Source: Planctomycetota bacterium (GTDB taxonomy: Bacteria; Planctomycetota; UBA1135). Taken from it: DNA of 64,000 bases. The notes under the pieces are model-generated. The model worked only from the letters and a program-made list of their open reading frames with translations, made no database searches and had not been told where the DNA came from. Shown piece after piece: positions 9,588 through 18,470 of the stretch (position 1 is the stretch's first letter; the number at the start of each line of letters is the position of its first letter). Both the position numbers and the translations under genes were made by a program. Location: contig JAQBXR010000012.1 in the NCBI GenBank assembly GCA_027623295.1, forward strand, positions 32,121-96,120, read 5' to 3'.

Positions 9588-11442
9588 TCTTACGCAATAA
9601 AGCGAAACGCGTAATACCTAGTATTTTGGCGGCACGGGACCGATTCCCTGGCTCTTTGGCAAGCGCAGCTTCAATGGCGCTGATTTCCATGGCTTTCACC
9701 CGATCCGCCAACGGATAACAAGAACCTGGATCTCCGGTGTTCTGAGAGGTGTTTTCCTGAATGCCATGAGAAAGCTCTTCGAACTCCACCTCGCCTTCCC
9801 CAAGCAAAGTGAGACGCCGCATTTCGTTGCGCAACTCACGCACGTTGCCGGGCCAGCGATAAGCCTCAAGACCTTTCATGCTCGCCGGGTTCAAAGTCCG
9901 CGGTTCCTTGCCGACATCGGCAGCTTCCACCGCGAGAAAGTGTTCCGCCAGAATCACAATGTCTTCAGCGCGTTCGCGTAATGGCGGTAAACGTAAACCA
10001 ATGACCTTGAGTCGATAAAAAAGGTCTTCGCGAAATTTCCCTTCCTTCACTGCATTTTGCAAATCGACATTCGTGGCGGCAATCACGCGCACATTGACGT
10101 GCCGCACTTCATTGCTACCAACTGGGCGAATTTCTCCTTCCTGTAAAACGCGCAGCAATCGTTGCTGCATGGCAGGCGACATTTCGCCTATTTCGTCCAG
10201 GAACATAGTGCCACCATCAGCCTCCTCAAAGCGCCCCTTGCGGTCGCGGTTGGCCCCCGTGAAGGCACCTTTCACATGACCAAAGAGTTCTGATTCTAAA
10301 AGCGTATCTGGCAAAGCACCGCAGTTCTCCACCACAAAGTTTTGATCAGACAAGCGGCTATGAAAGTGCAGCGCGCGCGCGACCAACTCTTTACCAGTGC
10401 CGCTTTCCCCTTCGACCACCACGGAAGCGTCGCTTTCGAGAATACGCTCCATTTGGCTGTAAAGCTTTTGCATAGCCGGCGAAGTGCCCACCAATCCAGC
10501 AAAGCCAGGACCGCCGGAAGTTTCAATTGGGTTCGAAGTTTCAGGTGTGGTGCGTTTCCCGAGTTGACGCTGCAAACGCGTGTTCTTGCGTTTTAGCTTG
10601 CCCATGGCCACACGTTCGTGCGCCGCACCAATATGCGCTGCAGCCATACCGGCTAGACCTGCGAGCAAATCTGTATCCTGCGTTTGAAAAGCAGCGGCAG
10701 CGAGACGGTGATCCACCGCCAGAAGTCCCAGCACAGTGCCGTGATACTGCAGAGGCACGGCAAGTACGGAACGCAAACCAAGATCGGAAATGCTTTCGAC
10801 TCCCGCAAACTCGCCATCGGAAGCGGCGTCTTGCAACAGAATAGGCTTTTTGGTTTTCAGTGCCTTCTCTAATAAAGTGCGCGAGAACTTCGCCTCTGGA
10901 GCTGGAACTGGTTCTCGTGCAAAGTTACGCGCGAGCGCCAAACTGGTACGGCCATCTTCAAGCAAAAACAAAAAACCACGCTCGGCTCTAGTCAAAGTGA
11001 CCGCGGCATCGACCAAGAGAGCAGCACTACGCTCGATGCGCTCTTCTTGCTCCAGCGTGCGGCTGACGGCAAGCAAAGTTTGCAGCATGTCTTGCTCACG
11101 CGGCGTTTGCTGAGTCTGCGTGGACTCCATGGAAGCCAATCGGTCGGCCAGTCCACCAGCAATCCTCAAGGTGGTACTGCCAATGCGGATGACATCTGAG
11201 GCGGTCACTGGGAGGCGATCTACTTGATCACCCTCGATCCAAGTTCCATTGCGCGAATCCAGGTCTACCAAAAACACCTCATTTCCAAGGCGCTCCAAAC
11301 GGCAATGATGACGCGAGGCCATGGGGTCATCGATCCGCACCTCGCAGTCTTGCCCGCGTCCCACGGTGATCGAATCGCTCTCGATTGTTAGCACTTGCTG
11401 CAAGTTGTCGCGCTCAAGGTGAATTTCCAGAGGATTCCTCAT
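9529..11442 (-). CDS. FHA-GAF-sigma54 interaction domain transcriptional activator
   Basis: N-terminal FHA (VGRGQDCEVRIDDPMASRHHCRLE), GAF region, AAA+ GESGTGKE and GAFTGA motifs, C-terminal Fis-type HTH. Confidence 0.93.
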   Translation of the reverse strand: MRNPLEIHLERDNLQQVLTIESDSITVGRGQDCEVRIDDPMASRHHCRLERLGNEVFLVDLDSRNGTWIEGDQVDRLPVTASDVIRIGSTTLRIAGGLADRLASMESTQTQQTPREQDMLQTLLAVSRTLEQEERIERSAALLVDAAVTLTRAERGFLFLLEDGRTSLALARNFAREPVPAPEAKFSRTLLEKALKTKKPILLQDAASDGEFAGVESISDLGLRSVLAVPLQYHGTVLGLLAVDHRLAAAAFQTQDTDLLAGLAGMAAAHIGAAHERVAMGKLKRKNTRLQRQLGKRTTPETSNPIETSGGPGFAGLVGTSPAMQKLYSQMERILESDASVVVEGESGTGKELVARALHFHSRLSDQNFVVENCGALPDTLLESELFGHVKGAFTGANRDRKGRFEEADGGTMFLDEIGEMSPAMQQRLLRVLQEGEIRPVGSNEVRHVNVRVIAATNVDLQNAVKEGKFREDLFYRLKVIGLRLPPLRERAEDIVILAEHFLAVEAADVGKEPRTLNPASMKGLEAYRWPGNVRELRNEMRRLTLLGEGEVEFEELSHGIQENTSQNTGDPGSCYPLADRVKAMEISAIEAALAKEPGNRSRAAKILGITRFALLRKIEKYGLFEKAEDLEEDSTD

Positions 11443-11448
11443 CAGCTC

Positions 11449-11455
11449 TAGGATA
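11449..11455. promoter_or_regulatory. Divergent -10-like element TAGGATA/TATCCTA between the sigma54 activator (-) and the YkgJ gene (+)
   Basis: TAGGAT ends 11 nt before ATG 11466; TATCCT ends 7 nt before ATG 11442 on the other strand. Confidence 0.5.
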
Positions 11456-11465
11456 CCCTGTTCCT

Positions 11466-11897
11466 ATGAGTGAATGGTGGAAGGACGGTCTGCCCTTTTC
11501 GTGTACGCAATGCGGTAAGTGTTGCCATGGGCGCGGTGAGGTTGCGAATGTGAATGTGAACTATGCCGAGAGGCAGAAGATGGCCGATTTCCTCGATATC
11601 AAGCTAGCCGAGTTCAACCGTCTTTATACCCGACAAAACGAGGACGGTCACCGCCTATTAAGGTTTGTCGACGGCCACTGCACCTTCCTCGAAGAGGCCG
11701 TATGCACCATTCATGAGGCTAAACCGGTGCAATGTCGGACTTGGCCCTTCTGGGAAGAGTTGCTTGAATCCAAAGACGCCTATCAAAAGCAAGTTTTGGA
11801 TTTTTGCCCTGGCAGCGACGTAGAAACCCCTGTGGTATCGGCAGAGTCAATTCGAGCGCAAATGGAAGAGACGGAAGCCGCCTTGTTGGACGACTAA
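11466..11897 (+). CDS. YkgJ-family cysteine cluster protein
   Basis: FSCTQCGKCCHGRGEV ... CTFLEEAVCTIHEAKPVQCRTWPFW; start codon set at 11466. Confidence 0.88.
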   Translation: MSEWWKDGLPFSCTQCGKCCHGRGEVANVNVNYAERQKMADFLDIKLAEFNRLYTRQNEDGHRLLRFVDGHCTFLEEAVCTIHEAKPVQCRTWPFWEELLESKDAYQKQVLDFCPGSDVETPVVSAESIRAQMEETEAALLDD

Positions 11898-11930
11898 ACG
11901 CGGCTTCCTTGTTACAATGCACGGTCCATC

Positions 11931-13616
11931 ATGGCCGAAAACCAAAACGAATACGCGCTGCAAGTCATTGGGCTGAACAAGTTCTATGAACGGACCCAGG
12001 TCCTCAAAGATGTCACCCTGTCCTTCTTTGCCGGTGCAAAGATTGGAGTGATTGGAGCCAACGGTTCTGGCAAGTCCACTTTGTTGCGAATTTTGGCTGG
12101 CGCCGACGACGATTACGATGGCACCCGCCTCCAAATGTCGGGCCGCTCCATTGGTTATGTTTCCCAGGAGCCAACCCTCGATCCAGATAAAACGGTCAAA
12201 GAGGTTCTCGATGAATCGGTGGCCCACATCCATGCCATCACCGATCGCTACAACGAGATTTGTATGTTGATGGGCGATGCCTCCGGCGAACAACTGGAGA
12301 AGTTGTCAGCAGAGTTTGATCATTTGCAGGCCGAAATCGACGGCAACAACATGTGGGAAGTCGATCGCCTGCTGGAAAAAGCTGCGGCCGCGTTGGACCT
12401 CCCACCCATGCAACGCGCATGTGGAGTTTTGAGTGGTGGAGAAGCACGGCGTGTGGCGTTATGTAAAACCCTCATTGAGACGCCTGACATTCTGCTGTTG
12501 GACGAGCCCACCAACCACTTAGATGCGGCAACCACGGCATGGCTGGAGCGCCATCTTTCAGATTATGCGGGCCTGGTGATTGTGATTACTCACGACCGTT
12601 ACTTCTTGGATAACGTGGTGGAATGGATGCTCGAGGTAGAGCGCGGCTCCTGTCGTCCTTACAAAGGCAACTACACCAACTTCTTGGAAGCGAAGGAGAA
12701 GGAGTTGGATGTGAGTGGACGCCAACAAGAGAAGCGCAAGAAGCGGTTGAAGGCGGAACTCAACTGGGTACGGCAGAACTCCAAGGCTCGCGGCAACAAG
12801 AACAAAGCACGGATTAACCGCTACGATCAGCTTGTCGCGCAGCAAAAGGATCTGAAACCAGACTCGATTGATTTAGTGATTCCGGCAGGCCCGCGACTCG
12901 GCAACAAGGTTATTGACCTTAGCCACGTGAAGAAGGCCTATGGAGACCAAGTTCTGATTAAAGACCTGACCTTTGAAATGCCGCCAGGCGCCATCATTGG
13001 CGTGATTGGGCCAAACGGTGCTGGCAAAACTACCCTTATGAAAATGATTATTGGGGAAGAGCAGCCAGATGCAGGCACGGTTAAGTTTGGTTCTACGATT
13101 GAGGCCTGTTTCGTGGACCAGCGTCGCGCGGAGTTGAGTGACCAGAACTCGGTGTTCGAAGAAATCACCGACGGCCTAGAGTTCCTCCCCTTCGGTAGTG
13201 GCGAAATTCAGTCGCGCGCTTACGTGTCGCGATTCAATTTCAAGGGCACTGACCAAGAACAAAAAGTTGGCACACTTTCGGGTGGCCAACGCAACCGTGT
13301 GCAGTTGGCGAAAATGCTCCGTGTCGGCGGTAACTTGATCATTCTTGACGAGCCGACCAACGACCTTGACCTACCCACCACTCGGGTTCTAGAGGAAGCA
13401 ATCGAACACTATGCCGGTTGCATGTTGATTGTGTCTCACGACCGTTACTTCCTGGACCGCACCTGTACGCACATCCTTGCCTTCGAAGGCAAGGGAGATG
13501 TCGAGTTCTTCTATGGCAACTACACTGAATACGCAGAGTGGTATGTCGAGCGCATGGAAGCTTCCGGCAAGAGTTCCGATTCGCAAGCGGGCAAGTACCG
13601 CAAGCTGAGTCTTTAG
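11931..13616 (+). CDS. ettA: ABC-F ATPase, energy-dependent translational throttle EttA-like
   Basis: Two ABC cassettes (GANGSGKST, LSGGEARRVALC; GPNGAGKTT, LSGGQRNRVQLAK), no TM domains. Confidence 0.94.
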   Translation: MAENQNEYALQVIGLNKFYERTQVLKDVTLSFFAGAKIGVIGANGSGKSTLLRILAGADDDYDGTRLQMSGRSIGYVSQEPTLDPDKTVKEVLDESVAHIHAITDRYNEICMLMGDASGEQLEKLSAEFDHLQAEIDGNNMWEVDRLLEKAAAALDLPPMQRACGVLSGGEARRVALCKTLIETPDILLLDEPTNHLDAATTAWLERHLSDYAGLVIVITHDRYFLDNVVEWMLEVERGSCRPYKGNYTNFLEAKEKELDVSGRQQEKRKKRLKAELNWVRQNSKARGNKNKARINRYDQLVAQQKDLKPDSIDLVIPAGPRLGNKVIDLSHVKKAYGDQVLIKDLTFEMPPGAIIGVIGPNGAGKTTLMKMIIGEEQPDAGTVKFGSTIEACFVDQRRAELSDQNSVFEEITDGLEFLPFGSGEIQSRAYVSRFNFKGTDQEQKVGTLSGGQRNRVQLAKMLRVGGNLIILDEPTNDLDLPTTRVLEEAIEHYAGCMLIVSHDRYFLDRTCTHILAFEGKGDVEFFYGNYTEYAEWYVERMEASGKSSDSQAGKYRKLSL

Positions 13617-14608
13617 ACTTCGAGTGCTTTGAGCAAGGCTTGGCCAGTGTTCAACGGGGAAAACCGTTGCACATTGGCGAGGCCAGCTTGAACCGCAGTT
13701 TCTCGAATGCTTTGATTGTTGAGCAGTTCAGTAGTTGCGGCAGTCCAAGCAGCCACGTCGTGGGGATCAAGCAGCTTGGTGGAACTGCCGAGGACTTCTG
13801 GAAGCGAGGATGTCGCCGCTGCGATCACTGGAGTGCCGCATGCTTGCGCTTCAAGCGGTGGCAAGCCAAAGCCTTCTAGGAGTGATGGAAAGAGGAATGC
13901 TGCGGCGCCTCGGTAAAGCGCGGGTAGGTCCTCGTCGGCCAAACCTTCCAACCAGCGCACGCGAGAAGCAATACCAAGCTGCTCGGCCAACTGGTGCGCC
14001 TCTTTTCCAGAGCGATGCCCTCGCCCCACCATAACCAATGCGTGTTGCTGCTTGAGTTCTTCCGTCAAACCGGCATAAGTGTGCAAAACGACTCGCCAGT
14101 TTTTGTGCGGGCGTAAGGCACCCACATAAAGCAAATAACCTGACTCCCGAAGCTCTGGACTCCCCGCATGGCCGCCTAAACCAAACTCTGCGGAGGGGTA
14201 CCAAGGAATGGACACCATCGGGGATTGCAGTCTTGGGAAATGCTCCTGTAGTTTCTGCGCAGTGGCGCTCGATGGGACCGAAATCCGCCACGCAAGCTGA
14301 TCGATGTCATTCACTAGGCGCCGATAACGTCGGCTGCGGCGGAAACGCGCGAACCAGGAGCGGCCGTCCGGCAACATCGGATTGATGTCCTGAATCGTAA
14401 TCAGGAAACGCGGCTGGTCAGTCGCCTCGGGCAGGCTTGGCCCGGGGGTCCACAAGACCTCAGCATTGCACTCTCCCGACTTCCATTCCGCATACGGCAA
14501 GTCCACTGCATCGAGGGCGGCACGCATTAAGCGAATCACACGCGCGTAGGAGGAAAAGGGCTGGTTCAGACTGCGCACGTCTAAAGCCAGCGGGCGACGT
14601 CCGCTCAT
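13613..14608 (-). CDS. Glycosyltransferase family 4 (GT1 group)
   Basis: YVGALRPHKNW, ALYRGAAAFLFPSLLEGFGLPPLEAQACGTPVIAA. Confidence 0.93.
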   Translation of the reverse strand: MSGRRPLALDVRSLNQPFSSYARVIRLMRAALDAVDLPYAEWKSGECNAEVLWTPGPSLPEATDQPRFLITIQDINPMLPDGRSWFARFRRSRRYRRLVNDIDQLAWRISVPSSATAQKLQEHFPRLQSPMVSIPWYPSAEFGLGGHAGSPELRESGYLLYVGALRPHKNWRVVLHTYAGLTEELKQQHALVMVGRGHRSGKEAHQLAEQLGIASRVRWLEGLADEDLPALYRGAAAFLFPSLLEGFGLPPLEAQACGTPVIAAATSSLPEVLGSSTKLLDPHDVAAWTAATTELLNNQSIRETAVQAGLANVQRFSPLNTGQALLKALEV

Positions 14609-14748
14609 GCGCCGAGTTTAGCAACTGGGCGGGGTATCCACCCACGCCCCCCCCCACAGGAAGCGCTTCAGGCATAATGATGTCACCTCCTGGCTCGGCT
14701 TTCGCGCAGGCCAGGAGGCAACTTAGAAGGACGAAGTAGAAGCGCAGT

Positions 14749-15798
14749 CTAGAGCTTCACGGTCTCGCGATGCTTAGCGCAGGCCGCATGCGACTTAGCA
14801 TCACATTTAGGGCAAGTGGCACTAAACCCTGGCTTGTAGCCGTCAATGAGGCTCTTGGCTGCGGTCTCTGCATGTCCAGCAATGGCTGTATCTGCAGATT
14901 TCTTCATGATCTTTTTATAGACCTTGACCGCTTCCGAGTATTCCATATTCCGTTCCAGAAGTTTAGCCTCTTCATAAAGCTCACCGCCCTTGACCTCTTT
15001 GGCGTATCCAGGATTCTCCTGCATCAGCGCCAAGTGCGAACGGGTTTCGTCCACGCGAGGGTATTCAGAACCTTTACCCAAGTAAGGCTGCGCAAGCTGC
15101 AATCCACGGAACCAAAATCCCGCCTCCATAGCTTCCGAAGAAAGTTGGAAGGCCTTAGCGCTCTCATCCTTCATGAAACCATCCAGGCGCCCTGCCCATT
15201 CCAAATCGGAACCTTCCAACTTGGGCATCGTTTTATAAAGCTCACTTAAGGCTTTGGTGCGATCGCCACCATTCCACGTCTTAATGACCTTACTGAGATT
15301 CTTAGGATACACCGAGTCGGAACGCCCTTCCTTAAGTGCGGCACCAAGGGCACCACCCGCTTCAGACGGATGGCCTTTCCATTGCAGCACTTTATTAAGA
15401 AATACGGCAGAGGTTGGAAAACCAGCCACGCCGATTACATTCTCCAGTTTTTTATCTGCAAGGATCACAACCGGGTGCGTCACGTTGTTGGTCGCAATCC
15501 AAGTTTCCACCAATTCTGCAGGCTCATCAGTCACGCTGATGACTACCAGACCTTGCGCATTGCCTTTCTCCCATTCGGAGTTCAGGTGCGGGATCTGGCC
15601 CAAGCAAGGGCCTCACCAGGTGCGGAAGACTTCGACCATTACGGCCCTGCCTTCCATATCTCCCATAGAGAGTGCTGGAGTGTTAAACCAAGTTGCGCCT
15701 TCAAAGTCTGGCATGGTGCCAGGCTCTTGCGCGGCAGTAGGGCTAGTCACAGCAAGTGTCAAAGCTGCGCTAGCTAAAAAAAGTGGAATCGTTTTCAT
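14749..15798 (-). CDS. Secreted TlpA/thioredoxin-like selenoprotein candidate: MKTIPLFLASAALTLAVTSPTAAQ...MVEVFRTW-U-GPCLGQIPHLNSEW... (in-frame TGA at 15613-15615 read as Sec)
   Basis: Two ORFs in the track (15613..15864 and 14749..15603) are in the same frame, separated by one TGA at the redox Cys position (W-U-G-P-C). Downstream part retains thioredoxin features (VAGFPTSAVFLN). Signal peptide at N-terminus. Confidence 0.85.
15557..15589 (-). promoter_or_regulatory. Candidate bacterial SECIS hairpin (thioredoxin-like gene)
   Basis: RNA GCACCUGAA-CUCC-GAAUG-GGAG-AAAGGCAAUGC: CUCC/GGAG stem, loop GAAUG starting with G, loop begins 36 nt after the UGA; lower CCU/AGG and GC/GC pairings possible. 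Confidence 0.45.
15613..15615 (-). other. In-frame TGA, predicted selenocysteine codon of the thioredoxin-like gene
   Basis: GTC TTC CGC ACC TGG TGA GGC CCT TGC TTG = V F R T W * G P C L. Confidence 0.85.
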
Positions 15799-15958
15799 GA
15801 TGAATTGGGTTTTTCCCAGAGGTAGACAGCATAACAGATGAGTCTGATTCGGTAACAATGCCACAGGAAATCCTCCACCCCGACTCCCCGACTCCCCGGC
15901 TCCCCGAGAAGTCTCGAAGATCCACTCCTAAAGGGTTCATGGCCCCGTAATCTAGGGT

Positions 15959-16318
15959 ATGCCGCGCCCCTTCCTTCACGCCACAATGCCTGGCCCTGCC
16001 CCCGCGACCGGCTTCGTAGGTGGCTTACTGAGATTGGTTTTTATGGCCTTCTTTTGTGTAATTGCATTTTCTGTTTTGCTGTTCACCTTGGCTCTGGGTT
16101 TGGTGCTGCTTCTTTTAAGTACACTAGGGATAGGTCCGAAGCGAAGTATGCCGAAAGCACCTTTTGGCTTTCCTTTTCAGCCTCCGCACGGCGGAGAACC
16201 GGTAACGTCTGAGCCGCCCGCAGCTAAAGTGAAAGCCGACACGCCCAAAGAACTCGAATCCTTTCACGGAAGCTTGAATGAGTTCATGCAGCAGCGTAAA
16301 GATCAAGACCCTAAATGA
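15959..16318 (+). CDS. Small membrane protein of unknown function
   Basis: One or two hydrophobic helices (LVFMAFFCVIAFSVLLFTLALGLVLLLLS); 4-nt overlap with the MoxR gene. Confidence 0.55.
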   Translation: MPRPFLHATMPGPAPATGFVGGLLRLVFMAFFCVIAFSVLLFTLALGLVLLLLSTLGIGPKRSMPKAPFGFPFQPPHGGEPVTSEPPAAKVKADTPKELESFHGSLNEFMQQRKDQDPK

Positions 16319-17268
16319 CCCATAATTTACAACTCCGCCTGCCTTTGCAGCGGCTTGATGATTTAGTTTCCACAGTGGGCCAAGTCGTGCGCGGCAAAGA
16401 AGAGGCCATTCGCTTGTGTTTGGTAGGCCTGCTCGCCCGCGGCCACGTTTTGCTGGAAGATGTTCCGGGCACTGGAAAGACCACTTTGGCGCGAGCTTTG
16501 GCAAAGGCTCTGGGCTTGGATTTTCAACGCATTCAATTCACCTCGGACTTGCTTCCTAGCGATGTTCTCGGCGTCAGTATTTGGGACAATCAAAAAAGCA
16601 TTTTTCGTTTCACACGAGGCCCAGTATTTCACAACATCTTGCTGGCCGATGAACTGAACCGAACTTCGCCGCGTACGCAATCTGCATTGCTGGAAGCCAT
16701 GAGCGAAAAATCCATCTCGGTCGATGGGGAGCGTCATGAGTTACCGCAGCCTTTCTTCGTAATCGCCACGCAGAACCCCATGGAGTTTGAAGGCACTTAT
16801 CCCTTGCCTGAGTCCCAATTGGATCGCTTCATGTTGCGCTTAAGCCTCGGGCATCCGGACCGTGAAATTGCCAAAGAGGTTTTGCAAAGCCGTGGCCTCA
16901 GTGACCCGGTCGATGCCGTGCAAGCGTGCATCACCAGTGCCGAGCTCAACGATTTAATGCAAGCAGTTGCCGATGTCCACTTCGATGACGATCTCTTGGA
17001 TTACCTGCTTGACCTCATTGAAGAAACTCGGCGTCATCCGCACCTAGCTCTAGGCGCCTCCACACGTGCCGCTCTTGGCTTGCATCGCGCAACCCAGGCG
17101 CACGCTTTGGTGCACAATCGCGACTACGTCACCCCAGACGACGTCAAGGCTTTGTTCATACCCTGCATCGCGCATCGCGTTCTGCCATCCCCCGCTTATG
17201 AAGGCGGCATGCACGGCACCACTGGCGCTTTGGAGAACATCCTGAGCGAGGTTGAAGTGCCGCAATGA
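16315..17268 (+). CDS. MoxR-family AAA+ ATPase
   Basis: VLLEDVPGTGKTTLARALAKAL, LLADELNRTSPRTQSALLEAMSE, FFVIATQNPMEFEGTYPLPESQLDRF. Confidence 0.96.
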   Translation: MTHNLQLRLPLQRLDDLVSTVGQVVRGKEEAIRLCLVGLLARGHVLLEDVPGTGKTTLARALAKALGLDFQRIQFTSDLLPSDVLGVSIWDNQKSIFRFTRGPVFHNILLADELNRTSPRTQSALLEAMSEKSISVDGERHELPQPFFVIATQNPMEFEGTYPLPESQLDRFMLRLSLGHPDREIAKEVLQSRGLSDPVDAVQACITSAELNDLMQAVADVHFDDDLLDYLLDLIEETRRHPHLALGASTRAALGLHRATQAHALVHNRDYVTPDDVKALFIPCIAHRVLPSPAYEGGMHGTTGALENILSEVEVPQ

Positions 17269-18470
17269 GTCAAGCGGTCAGCTACCCACAAAAAGAAGAA
17301 GCCACCTGCCTCGATGTGAGTTGGCGCCTCACCCCACTAGCCAAATCGCTAATTTGGATTAGTGGATTTATGGGTGTGTGCGTAATTGCCTTTCAGGGCT
17401 TAACTCCAACTCCATTGACACTCGGAGTCACCAGTCTATTTCTCCTCCTCTTCCTCAGTAGTTGGTTCCTTGGACGCTCGACCTTACTCGCCATTCAACC
17501 CACCGGAGTGGAACCAGCAATTGGATTCGCATGGGAGAAGCTAACGATTCGGTTTGGCCTGCATCACGTGGGCGGCTCTTTCACCGCACGCGATATCCTC
17601 CTTTACCACGGCAGTGAATTCGAGCGGCGAGGTTTGTTTGCCTATCGTGCAAGCATGGCACCAGGCACTTCGCAATGGGTTGAGGGAGACCTGCGCCTGG
17701 CCAAACGTGGACGCTTCCGCACTCATGGCTTACGCATTGCATCGACCTTCCCTTTTGGTTTAATCCGCTGGACCTCTTCCTGGGAGCTGCCCGCAGACCT
17801 GCTTGCATTGCCTCGATTAGGGGCCTTGCGCGACCCTTTAAGTCTGATACCGCCGGAGCGTGAAACTCTGATTGCGCATGCCGGACGTTATCAGGATGCG
17901 GAAGAATTTCATGCCCTGAAACGTTGGCGACCAGGCCTGAGTCAACGCAATGTGCACTGGAAAAGTAGTGCGCGACGCAACCAGCTAATGCTCAAGGAAT
18001 TGCACGGGGTACGTAAACCGAGCATCCGCTTGGAGCTTTTCCCACCGGTGGTCGAGTCCACGCGCCATCGTTCCGACAAATTCCTCTTTGAGCGCTCCAT
18101 CTGCCTCACCGCCAGTTTGGCTGACTTCTTTTTACGCCGCAACTATCGCGTGGAAGTGGTTTGCTCGGGCACCAAGAATGCATTTTTCTTGGAAGAACAA
18201 AGTGGACGCTCCGGGTTGTTTGGTGCTCTCACAAAATTGGCTGAGCTTGATTTGTTTGAAAGAGAGTCTGTCGAAGCCACTGCAAGTCCTTCCCCAAGCA
18301 TGGGCCGTCGCAGTCAACGCGCCTTCCGCATTCAGATTTGTGCGGGCGGCGGTAATCTTCGCGATGCCGGCCGGCAACGCCTAGACATTCTTGACCCCGC
18401 GACCAAACGCTGGTTCCAGTCCGATCGACGCTTTTCACGGGTGGGGTTCCTGCAAAGGAGACCGGCATGA
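17265..18470 (+). CDS. DUF58 (von Willebrand-like) domain protein
   Basis: Position after moxR; FHALKRWRPGLSQRNVHWKSSARRNQLMLKEL is the DUF58 motif. Confidence 0.88.
   Translation: MSQAVSYPQKEEATCLDVSWRLTPLAKSLIWISGFMGVCVIAFQGLTPTPLTLGVTSLFLLLFLSSWFLGRSTLLAIQPTGVEPAIGFAWEKLTIRFGLHHVGGSFTARDILLYHGSEFERRGLFAYRASMAPGTSQWVEGDLRLAKRGRFRTHGLRIASTFPFGLIRWTSSWELPADLLALPRLGALRDPLSLIPPERETLIAHAGRYQDAEEFHALKRWRPGLSQRNVHWKSSARRNQLMLKELHGVRKPSIRLELFPPVVESTRHRSDKFLFERSICLTASLADFFLRRNYRVEVVCSGTKNAFFLEEQSGRSGLFGALTKLAELDLFERESVEATASPSPSMGRRSQRAFRIQICAGGGNLRDAGRQRLDILDPATKRWFQSDRRFSRVGFLQRRPA

Noticed and set aside
15613-15864. Treating the TGA at 15613 (and at 31889) as ordinary stops or pseudogene mutations
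   Set aside because: In both genes the TGA falls exactly on the catalytic cysteine, the frame and family conservation continue on both sides, and a SECIS-like hairpin follows. Two such coincidences are unlikely.
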